Positions 1 through 8,419 of a DNA stretch of 23,232 nucleotides are shown here, piece by piece. Both the position numbers and the translations under genes were made by a program. The notes under the pieces are model-generated. The model did not search any database, was not told where the DNA came from, and was given only the letters and a program-made list of their open reading frames with translations. The stretch covers positions 1 through 23,232 of the forward strand of contig MU624802.1 of NCBI GenBank assembly GCA_025349905.2, read 5' to 3'. This DNA comes from Blastocladiella britannica (taxonomy: Eukaryota > Blastocladiomycota > Blastocladiomycetes > Blastocladiales > Blastocladiaceae). Each line of letters opens with the position of its first letter. Within the stretch, counting starts at the first letter, position 1.

Positions 1-1
1 C

Positions 2-271
2 GTAAATGCACCGCCACTCCCGTGCGCATACTGCGGCCACAAGGGCGGCTCCCTGGGCGGCCTCGATCGGATCCCATGCATCCTGGTGTACATGGTCGGC
101 AATGTCTTGCCATGCTGCAAGATTTGCAGCTACGTCGAGGAGTCTGGTTCCTTGATGCTCGGTATCGACCGCCTTTACTCGTTCCTGGATTATCTGCTGT
201 TCAACTGTCGTGGCTGCCCGTGGCCGCGTGGCCACGGTTCTGCTACTTCTGCAGTGGCAAGGAATTGGTGA
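2..271 (+). CDS. partial Cys-rich protein, right-hand end only
   Basis: A reading frame is open from base 2 to a stop at 269-271 and has no start inside the window, so the gene would begin upstream. Codons strongly favour G or C at the third position, like the firm genes here, which supports coding. The visible part has a CxxC (CAYC), then a hydrophobic stretch of about 15 residues (IPCILVYMVGNVLPC), then a second CxxC (CKIC) and a later SFLDYLLFNCR. A CxxC-hydrophobic-CxxC layout recalls LITAF/BRI3-type membrane-inserting zinc domains, but the usual HxCPxC signature is absent, so the family is not assigned. The last 20 residues may not be the true C-terminus: an intron could start near 208, and the SFLDYLLFNCR coding segment recurs 102 bp downstream. 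Confidence 0.4.
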   Translation, partial: VNAPPLPCAYCGHKGGSLGGLDRIPCILVYMVGNVLPCCKICSYVEESGSLMLGIDRLYSFLDYLLFNCRGCPWPRGHGSATSAVARNW

Positions 272-311
272 CTCATGTTCTCGTTCTTGGACTACCTGCT
301 GTTCAACTGCC
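179..311 (+). repeat. two direct copies of a ~31-bp segment, offset 102 bp
   Basis: Bases 179-209 and 281-311 are near-identical direct copies. Both encode SFLDYLLFNCR in the same frame, and the few differences between them are synonymous in that frame (ctg/ttg, gat/gac, tat/tac, tgt/tgc). The stop at 269-271 lies between the copies. It could be a duplicated exon end or a decayed internal repeat of the upstream gene. Confidence 0.6.
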
Positions 312-336
312 GTGTCTGCTGCCCAGCTGCCAGGCC

Positions 337-446
337 GTGCTGCTGGCCTTGCAACAGCGCCAGGTCGGGCCGTGCTGTTGGCCATGCAACAGCGCCGTGC
401 TATTGGCCATGCAACAGCGCCGTGTTGCTGGCCGTGCAACCGGGCC
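337..446 (+). repeat. 25-bp minisatellite, four units
   Basis: Four related 25-bp units lie at 337-361, 372-396, 397-421 and 422-446, with a 10-bp insertion (362-371) after the first. The core is gtgctgttggccatgcaac. The unit length is not a multiple of three, so each unit shifts frame. This argues against a protein repeat, although all frames happen to stay open for a while. Confidence 0.75.
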
Positions 447-889
447 ACGTCGGCTGTGTTGCTGGGGGCCCTTCCTGTGGCACATCAACCGTACAGCTGG
501 AGGCTGCGCAGGTCGCGCCGTCCCCATTCCCGGTTGCGCTAGGACACAGCATCCCCATATCCTGTTTGCGCTGATCAATACATCCAGTTTTATTCATGAA
601 CCAAAAAAAATTGCACTCTCTATGAACGGCACACTCGCATTCTTGCTCAAGGCGACCAGAGCGTGTACGCTCTTGCCAAACACGACTGATGTCTCTTCGA
701 CACTGATCCACGCTGATCCACGTCAATACCCGTGAGTGAGAAGCGAATCGCAAAACTACAAGTGTGGCGTTTTCCAAGTTGTTTCCAAAGAGCTCCAGCA
801 TGCCGCCACTCACTGCGACGCCATAAAAGTACGACTACATCTCTTTGCGCTTACACCAAATAGAATTCACTCGAAGACAAATAAAAAAA
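447..889. other. intergenic stretch, no gene seen
   Basis: Composition becomes AT-richer from about 560. I see no exon with the local codon bias and no RNA gene. The last ~60 bp (a T- and A-rich stretch ending in an A8 run before the ATG at 890) is presumably the promoter and 5' UTR of the small peptide gene. Confidence 0.4.
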
Positions 890-1113
890 ATGCGCTCCAT
901 CTTTGCCACCGTTGCCATCTTTGCCCTTGCCGCCATCGTCGCCGCCGCCCCCATTGACAACACCAGTGCGCTATTTTATCCATCATGGGTCTCAAATCCG
1001 TCTTGCTGACTCCATTTTTTAATTGTATTAAAATAGAGGACAGCACGGCCGGGTTTCGGCCTTGCCAGGGCGAGATGTTCAAGTCGGTGTGGTGCCCGGA
1101 CTTGACTTTGTAA
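890..1113 (+). CDS. small secreted peptide, 50 aa, one intron
   Basis: Exon 1 is 890-965 and exon 2 is 1037-1113. The 71-nt intron 966-1036 has donor GTGCGC and acceptor AATAG. Splicing joins the frame exactly (51 codons including stop). Without splicing the frame stops about 40 codons in. The product begins with a clear signal peptide (MRSIFATVAIFALAAIVAAA), probably cleaved after an Ala-Ala-Ala or before Pro. The mature part is about 30 residues with only two cysteines nine residues apart (CQGEMFKSVWC), which could form one disulphide loop. No family is recognised. It might be a secreted effector, a signalling peptide or a cell-surface peptide. The donor departs from GTAYGT but keeps the pyrimidine at +4 seen in nearly all local introns. 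The ATG follows an A-rich leader, as in the neighbouring POT gene. Confidence 0.55.
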
Positions 1114-1381
1114 ATAAGCATTTCACGGTTTTTGATATATGCAATGTTCTCATTTTTGAATATCAGAGTTGGCCGTTACCGCGGGAACAGTTTCGGTGGG
1201 CGGTTTTTGTGTGGTACGGCCGCGATTGTGACAGGGGTCTGTACGATCATTCCTGTCGAGCAGGATGCCAGCGCCGACAATCCGCATAGTGCCATGCGAG
1301 CGCCGACATTGCCCCGTCCCGTTGCGCAGCTGGCAAACACCATGCCTTTGTCCGCGCATCGCAGTATTCCAGGAAAAAAAA

Positions 1382-1618
1382 ATGGACCAGGCCGTGCACT
1401 TCGAACAGTTCGACGATAGAGAAGTCGACGGCGACCGATCGAAGGTGGAGAGTGCCGAGGCGATCTTGGCTATCCATGCCGTGTGTGCATTGGATCCGTC
1501 ACTCATTCTCAATCTGCCAGCGACACTGACAGCGGACCACCAGCAACCAAAACCACGCGATTCACATAGCATCTCGGCTCGACCAAGGGCGGCGTTGCTC
1601 TGCCGCGGGAAAGCGTAA
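1382..1618 (+). CDS. weak candidate ORF, 78 aa, unknown
   Basis: From the ATG at 1382, which sits after an A9 run, an open frame of 78 codons ends at 1618. The first half (MDQAVHFEQFDDREVDGDRS and on) is acidic and uses G/C-ending codons much like the real genes. The second half is Pro/Arg-rich and less convincing. It may be one exon of a longer gene, a decayed gene, or chance. No family is recognised. Confidence 0.25.
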   Translation: MDQAVHFEQFDDREVDGDRSKVESAEAILAIHAVCALDPSLILNLPATLTADHQQPKPRDSHSISARPRAALLCRGKA

Positions 1619-1911
1619 ACAATCCGTAATTACAAAAAAAGATGAAGCGTAAGAAAGCTCGGATCAGAGGTTCGAGTGCTCGGTACCATGAATCTGGGTG
1701 CGATGCACGCCTTTGCCGTAAAAAAAAAAAATCTGACGGAAAAAAAAAAGCGCGCCGTATGCGCAAAGTCGTTGGAGCCGGATCACCGAGGCCGAGTTGG
1801 GTAGAGCAGAAAAAGTCCAGTCGCGCAATCGCGTGTCCATTTATAATGCGGGTCACTTGCGTCAAGATTGTTTCGGAGGTGAGAGGGTTGCAGCTTTGCG
1901 GGAGGGATGCG

Positions 1912-2118
1912 TCAACTCCGTGTAAAACTCACGGAAGCGATGCGGAAGAGGAGAGTATTTATGCACTTTTTCCAGATGTCGTCGCGGATCAAGGGACTCG
2001 AGTTGAGGTTTGGGTACGTGGGTACGAGAAGTGTTTGCGTTGTCCCAGGCTTCACCACCTGCAGTTCGTCGTTCTCCGGCATTTCAAACTCGACCATCAC
2101 TTCCAGTCTAGTGGCCAA
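1912..2118 (-). CDS. weak candidate ORF on the minus strand, 68 aa
   Basis: Reading leftward from an ATG at 2118, 68 codons end at 1912. The translation (it contains VEFEMPENDELQVVKPG and IRDDIWKKCINTLLF) looks protein-like and codon third positions are GC-rich. A GTGAGT near its end (about 1931) could be a donor, but that hexamer has A at +4, unlike 28 of the 29 introns reconstructed here, and no good acceptor keeps the frame open for long. It could be an isolated exon or a gene remnant. Confidence 0.22.
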   Translation of the reverse strand: MATRLEVMVEFEMPENDELQVVKPGTTQTLLVPTYPNLNSSPLIRDDIWKKCINTLLFRIASVSFTRS

Positions 2119-2395
2119 TGAGCTCGGCCGGCTTTCGTCAGTTCGATTATGCGGCTTAGGTCACGAGAAAGTGAATGAAAAAGTGGCGTTACTAATTTGA
2201 AGATTCGCCGTTCATTTTACGCAGGCCCGCGTGAGCAGAGCCCAAAAATCAACATAAAGGACCGACCCGCCCTCGTCCAACATCTCCTTGCGCCAGCTCG
2301 CATTGTGTCTCCTTTTTCTGTTCCTCGAGTAATAGCAAGTCTGTGACTTCTTTACTCTTCCCCAGTAGCAATTGATCAAAGACATACACGCAAAA

Positions 2396-4274
2396 ATGAC
2401 CGCTGAAGACGTTACCTCCAAGCCCAAGGATGTCGAGGCCGCGACCGGCAAGGTCGACCTCATTGCCGCCGAGTACGATACCACCGGCATGACCGCCGAG
2501 GAGATTGCCCTCCGCGAGGTTGAGCGTCAGGCCAACATTGCTCTCGACGCCGAGCTGGCCGCCAACCCGGACAAGACTCCCAAGGCCGTGTACTTCATTA
2601 TCCCGTACGTTAATATTTTTTTTTTTTGCAATAATGATCTCCCCACTCTCCCTCCTCCTCTCGCCGCTTATCCTAATGTTAGCGGTCCTTTGTGCGGTCA
2701 GTCACTCGGACTGGTCACACGGATTGCGACACTTGAAACCAATACCTAAAAAAAACATACATGCTCACATCTGAAACATCAAATAAATGAACAATAGTAA
2801 CGAGTTTGCCGAGCGCTTCACCTTCTACGGTATCAAGGGCCTCATCAACCGTTACTACCAGTTCTCGGGCGCTTCCAAGGAGACCGCCAAGACCCTGACC
2901 CACGTGTTCAACATGGTCACGTACTTCTGCCCCCTGATTGGCGCCGCCATCTCGGACTCGTTCCTCGGCAAGTACAAGACGATCGTGTGGTTGTCGCTCG
3001 TGTACCTCATTGGTAACGCCGCGCTCGTGTTCACGGCCATCCCCGCCTTCCGCTCGGTGGCGTCCATCTCAGTCGCCCTGTACCTGATCTCGCTCGGTAC
3101 CGGTGGCATCAAGCCCTGCGTCGCGCCCCACGGCGGTGACCAGTACCTCCGCGCCCAGGCCAACGGCATGCGTCAGTTCTTTGGCTGGTTCTACATTGCC
3201 ATCAACCTCGGCGCCTTCCTGTCCGGCTACATTGTCCCCGCTATCCAGAACGGCTTCTCGTGCTTTGGCGACTACCTCGAGGCCGGTGACCCCAGCACGG
3301 GTGTCTGCTACTTTGCCGCGTACATTGTGCCCACCGTTGTGTTCGCCATTGCTCTTAGCATCTTCATCTACGGCCACCGCTACTACCGTATCGTGCCGCC
3401 GACTGGCAAGTTTGTCCCCGGCCAGATGGTGCTGGTGATCGGTGATGCCATTTCGGGCTACGTGTCGGGCCAGCGCGCCGAGGCCGGTGACTCGTTCTTC
3501 TCCATCAACTCGGCCCGCTATGGTAAGCAGTTTGCCGAGGAGACCGCCGAGTTCCTGCGCATGTTCCTGCAGATTCTGCCCATCTCCTTCGTGTGGATGG
3601 TGTACGACCAGCAGTCGACCGAGTGGCAGAACCAGTACGACCGCATGAACTACTACTTTGGCTCGCTCAAGGTGACCCCCGAGCAGTGGACTAACATTGT
3701 CAACCCCGTCATGGTCGTCACGATCCTGTGGGTGCTCGTCAACTGGATCTACCCGGCCATCGAGCGCACGGGTGTTCGCGTGACGCCGCTCCGCCGCATG
3801 GCGCTCGGCTCCGTGCTGGTGACGCTGTCGTTCCTCGTCTCTGGCTTCCTCCAGGGCCCCGTCATTTCCAACTTCAACGGCAAGCTGACCAAGGACGGTC
3901 TCCAGGACCCGTCGCCCGAGGGCTGCTCGACTTGCATTCACGGCGCCTGGCAGCTGCCCCAATGGTTCCTTGCCTCGCTCGGCGAGTGCATGTTCTCGCC
4001 CACCGGTAACGAGTTCTCGTACACGCAGGTCGGCAAGAACATGAAGTCGATCTCGTCGTCGTTCTGGCTCTTGCTCGTTGCGATTGGTAACTTCATTGTT
4101 GTTGCGTTCGAGGAGGCGCAGGGCTCGCAGCCGTGGGCGCTTGATGCCGATGGCAACTCGACCGCGGCCAAGTACTACGTGTACACTGCCATTTGCGCCG
4201 GTGCCAACCTGTGGTTCATTATTGGCGCGTACTTCTACCGCTACAAGCCCGACGCCGCGCACCAGCACAAGTAA
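2396..4274 (+). CDS. POT/PTR2-family proton-coupled peptide transporter
   Basis: Exons are 2396-2604 and 2798-4274, giving 561 aa. The 193-nt intron (GTACGT to AATAG) restores the family's ExxER proton-coupling motif exactly at the junction: P70 is split and N71-E-F-A-E-R-F follows. Next comes the PTR signature (GGIKPCVAPHGGDQY) and FYIAINLGAF, then further hydrophobic segments to the end, matching a 12-helix carrier. Members import di- and tripeptides with protons across the plasma membrane. The first ~60 residues are an acidic, soluble N-terminus. The phrase PKAVYFIIPNEFAERF resembles animal PEPT-type carriers more than classic fungal PTR2. The ATG follows CAAAA and is the first in a clean frame. 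The gene ends 100 bp before the next start on the same strand. The substrate cannot be told from sequence. Confidence 0.92.
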
Positions 4275-4373
4275 TTGTTGTTGGGTGATTGTGAATTAGA
4301 TTTCAATTTTTTTTTCTCCAATTTTTTTTCTTCTCAAGCACACGCACAAAGCCAAATTAATAACCAGAATTGC

Positions 4374-7102
4374 ATGTCAGCGCATCAACGCCGGCCAACG
4401 GTTTCGCGTCCACCGAGCCCGAGTCCCAGTCGGATCGCCGCCCACGATGACGATGAATTAGAAGAAGATGGGAGTAGCAACGATACGCAAGTCCTTGTCG
4501 ATCCCAACACTTACATCCTCGAGAATGGGATTGTTGCTGAAGGCGAAGAAGAACGCGATCAAGCTATGGACGACCGTCCATTAAAAGAAAAGCCGGCGTG
4601 GATGCGATGGGTCGCGCTGGTTCTTTGTTGCTTGCTATTATTTGGCAACTTTTATGGTTTGTGAGCGCCGTTTCTTTGTTATAAGTTCTGTCCCGTATTG
4701 ACTTGAAATGAATGCGGTGTGTGTGTGCAGCGTACGACAATCCGTCGGGTCCGTGCGACGTTTATTCGTTTCATTTCTGACGCGATGGGAACTCATCATC
4801 GATTTCATTGAGGACAGCCATTTCCGTCCAGATGCACGAACGCCTTGGCGTCCCATACGAGCAATTTACAGTGTACCTGAACCTGTTTTACTCGGTGTGC
4901 GTGGATTTATCTTCATATCATTGGAAACCCCATACTGAAAGTATGATCACAGCTACTCGTTTCCAAATATCTTCTTGACGCTGGTCTCGGGCCAATTGAT
5001 GGACAAGTTCGGGATCCCGCGCGTACTGCTTGCCCTGAGCTTTTTCGTGTGCGCGGGCCAGTTCCTGTTTGCCTACGGGCTTGCAGCGCGCAATTTGAAC
5101 ATGATGCTCGCAGGACGCGTACTGTTTGGGATCGGAGGCGAGAGCGTCGGCGTCGCACAGGCGAGCATCACGACCATGTGGTTTCGGTCCGTTTCATTTG
5201 GTTTGTTGTCTTCTTTAGGATGCTGACGAAATGTAATGGGAACACAGAAATAAGGAGCTCGCATTCGCTCTCGGGATCAACCTATGCGTGGCCCGGCTGG
5301 GATCCGTCGTCAACGCCATCGTGTCGCCGCACCTTGCGTTGCGATACGGCGTCGAGTGGGCTCCGTGGGCAGCGTTTTTCGCGTGCCTTATCAGCATGGT
5401 CTCTGGCATCGTGCTGGCAGTGTTTGTTGGGCTCCCTTCTGATCTGCTGACGGAACCAGCGCCAGTATCATCCAAAGATGCGCGGCTGCTACTCGATCCA
5501 TTTCTTCAGCTGGACACGGTGCAAGAGGAAGGGTCCATCACCGCCATCGGAGGAGGAGGAGGCGATGGTGGGGGAAAGGATGACGATCCGGACCAAGGCG
5601 CTTCACCCACCTCGGCTGCTCCATCGTTACGGTTTCTGCATCAACACAGGCCGTCAGCGTCTTCGTCCTCTTCTCGAGGCACCCAGGCAACGCTGGACCG
5701 ACCACAAATTGCGGTACCGCCCGCCATTGCTGCTGACGTGCACGAGGAGACTCCCCTTCTCATGGATCGGGGTCGCGGCTCGCCCGAGTACGACTTCAGC
5801 AACACTGACAATGATAATGGCGATACCATCGAGTCCACGTCCCCATGGAAACTATTGACCTCCTCGCTGGCATCGTACCCGCTGGCATTCTACCTGCTCT
5901 GCATCGAGTGCATCTTGCTGTACCCGACCGTGATATCGTTCAGCGCCATTGCATCCGAGTTTCTGCAATCGGCGTACTACCCGGGCGACCCGACTCGCGC
6001 CGGTGCCGTGATGGCAATCCCAGACACGCTATCGGGTCTCCTGGTGCCCGCATTTGGACTGTGGGTCGACCGGTACGGCCATCGCACGACCCTGATTCAA
6101 GCGTGCGCATTGTTAATGGCGGGCGCGCACGCGGTGCTGGCATTGCGAGTGGCGCCGGCCGAAGCAGCCATGATCCCGCTTGGGCTCGCATACGCCATGT
6201 ACGGCACGGTCGTGTGGCCGGCGATTGCGCGCGTGGTCGCGGACGACCGGCAGGTCGCGGCCGCGTACGGCGCCGCTACCGCTGCGCTCAACGCCGCACT
6301 CACCGTGGTACCCGTCGCGGTGGCGGCGGTGCTGGTGGCTGGGTCTGCTGCGTCGGCGACTCTGGGGGACAGCATCATGGCAGCAACGGATGCGGCGATA
6401 GTGGACCCGCACCGAAAATACCTCGGCGTCGAAATCCTGTTTGCGTCCATGGCGCTCATGGGCGCGCTGGTGGCAAGCGTGCTCAAGTGGGCCGATGGCC
6501 GGCCGGGCCCGACCCAGCACGCGCTGCAGAGCGCAGTGAGCGATACCGCGTTGGCTTCGGCGGCAGCGGAAGCAGCCGCCCTGGCTCTCGACCACGACCA
6601 TGAACGTGGCACCGCTGATGCCGCCTGGCTCTCGCACTCTTCGTTGCCGTCCCCGTCATCTCTCCCGCCATCGCCGTCAACCGTGGGGCGGTGCCTGCCC
6701 CCACCGCCCCGTGTGCTTCACGTGCACCCAATGATCCGGTCGGCGTCCGTCAGCTCTCTCATGGGGAGCTTTGGTGTCAGCGCGTCGGTCCCGACATCAC
6801 CCGCGCTATCGCGAGCCGGGTCGCTGATTCGGATCGGTACAGGAGAAGAGCAGCAGCAGCAACTCCTGACCCGAGGAGCGTCGCGGCCCGGGTCAGCGGC
6901 AACTCGAAACTCGTTCCTTTCGGGAATGGCGCCGCCGCGCCGGTCGGCGTCTAGTACGGGCGCCACTACAGCTCGCCGCGGGGGCGGTGGTGCCGGGCAG
7001 ACACACGGTGCTGGATCGGCGACTCCACCGGTCGTCGCCGCAAACAGCAGTAGGTCCAGTCTTGGGCTGGGAATCCGCCGGTCAACGAGTCCCGTTGGGT
7101 GA
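4374..7102 (+). CDS. MFSD1-like major facilitator transporter, 822 aa
   Basis: Exons are 4374-4656, 4731-4748 (18 nt), 4818-4896, 4953-5186 and 5248-7102. Introns are 74, 69, 56 and 61 nt with donors GTTTGT, GTCCGT, GTGCGT and GTCCGT. The spliced protein aligns with MFSD1 helix by helix: FGNFYAYDNPS in helix 1 (AYDNPS comes wholly from the microexon), YSFPNIFLTLVSGQLMDKFG, GRVLFGIGGESVGVAQ and KELAFALGINLCVARLGSVVN. MFSD1 is a lysosomal carrier (dipeptide uniporter in mammals). Two parts are much larger than in the animal protein: a low-complexity loop of ~145 residues between helices 6 and 7 (about 266-410) and a Ser/Pro/Gly-rich tail of ~205 residues. The loop carries EETPLL, an acidic dileucine motif that could direct it to the vacuole or lysosome. 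Substrate and location are inferred from the family. Confidence 0.85.
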
Positions 7103-7202
7103 TTTTTTTTTCTTTTTCTTTCTGCCTCTTTGGGGGATGAGCCAATATCATACCACAATTTTCCTCTGGATTGCGTGTATATTTTCCCATTTTTGATTTA
7201 AA

Positions 7203-8288
7203 TTACAACTTGGCCGACACCGGGGGAAGCACCTTGACTCCCTTGGGCGAGATCATGACCACTGAAAGGTACGAAAATCAGTTAAAATGCAGGCAACAAA
7301 GTAACGACCAAGAAAAAAAAAGCATACCGCGAGCAACAAGATCCTCATTCTCAATGGCAGTGAAAATGCCATCCACGACGCTCGACACGGGCGTCAACGG
7401 CGTGGATCCCACGATCCGGTCAAACGCCGAGTTGGCGTCGCGGTTGCCGGTCACCAGCGGCGTGGGCGAAAAGAACGGCGCAATGGCGTTCACGCGCACC
7501 TTCTTGGTGCGCAGCAGTGGGCGCAGCGCCGTGGTGAACCCGATCACGCCGTGCTTGGCCGCGGTGTAGATCGGTGCTATTGATTTTGGGAGTCAATTTG
7601 TTGGTGTCCTCACTCCGAGCAAGGAATGGAAAAAAACGAACCAACGGGCAACGGCATGAGGCCCGCGGCACTGGCAGTGTTGATCACCACCCCACCGCCC
7701 GTCTTGTGCATGTACTCGGTCGCAAGAACGGTGCCGAGGATCACGGCGGTCAGATCAATGTCAATCACCTTGCGCCACATGCCCTTGGGATCCTCGTCAA
7801 ACCGCGACAGCTCGGCGACGCCGGCATTATTGAGCACGATCTATTGTTATGTGTGAGTTGGTGTCTCCTGATGAATTGAAAAGAAAAAATGAAGTCGTAC
7901 ATCGACACGGCCAAAGGTCTTGACGGCAAGATCAAACACCGCGCGCATGTCTTCCTCGGACGTGACATCAGCCTTGCCAAAGACGGCGGTCGGGGATCTG
8001 TTTTTGATGGGGTTCAGATGCCAGGCTCCATCTCATTCAAAATGAAAAAAAAACGTACGAAGACGAGTTGTTCTTGTTGAGCTCGGCAACCAGGGCGGCA
8101 CCGAGCTTTTCGTTCAGGTCCACAATCACGACCTTGGTGCTATATTCCAGTTTGTCAGTCGTACCTACAATTCGCAAAAAATGAATGAAAACAAACCCTT
8201 TCGACACAAAGCGACGCACGGCAGCCTCGCCGTACCCGGACGCGCCGCCCGTCACCAGAGCAATCTTGTTTTTGAACGAGTAGGTCAT
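7203..8288 (-). CDS. short-chain dehydrogenase, 15-PGDH-like, C-terminal AKL
   Basis: Six exons read leftward: 8288-8197, 8139-8059, 7997-7901, 7840-7642, 7576-7328 and 7261-7203, giving 258 aa. Introns are 57-66 nt. The Rossmann fold shows the TGGxxxG-type loop (TGGASGYG, residues 13-20), Asp38 after strand 2 (NAD rather than NADP preference), NNAG at 94-97, and a catalytic Ser147-Tyr160-Lys164 set with the classic 13-residue Ser-Tyr spacing. AGLMPL, YTAAKHGVIGFT and the C-terminal order resemble animal 15-hydroxyprostaglandin dehydrogenase, so it likely oxidises a secondary alcohol of a lipid-like substrate. The protein ends in AKL, an accepted variant of the peroxisomal PTS1 signal. It converges on the MFSD1-like gene, with 100 bp between stop codons. 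Family call is firm, substrate is not. Confidence 0.9.
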
Positions 8289-8419
8289 TTTTTTTTTATG
8301 ATGGAGAGAATCGAAAGAGGGGATTTCCTCAGTGGTGGGGCCGGATCAAGAGGAACCGAATTCCGAGCCAAATCCGTCCGCCACGCGGACAGCGCGCCAG
8401 AACAGAAAGATCATTGCAT

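Larger units (their letters stand above)
1114..2395. other. long intergenic region, no firm gene
   Basis: About 1.3 kb between the small peptide gene and the POT gene. It has several A or T runs of 8-12 nt (near 1376, 1635, 1721 and 1740) and two short stretches with gene-like codon use, listed separately as weak candidates. The last ~150 bp before 2396 is CT-rich and is probably the POT promoter and leader. No RNA gene or transposon ends were seen. Confidence 0.4.

Noticed and set aside
22..735. 237-codon forward frame over the left edge region
   Set aside because: It crosses a minisatellite whose unit shifts frame and does not follow the frame with conserved synonymous copies; codon use is poor after 450.
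3069..4268. 399-codon open frame antisense to the POT transporter
   Set aside because: It mirrors the GC-biased codon use of the sense gene; the translation is Arg/His/Val-rich with no domain, and the sense strand has clear POT motifs.
5845..6603. Long Arg/Gly-rich frame inside the MFSD1-like gene
   Set aside because: Shadow of helices 7-12 of the transporter in another frame.
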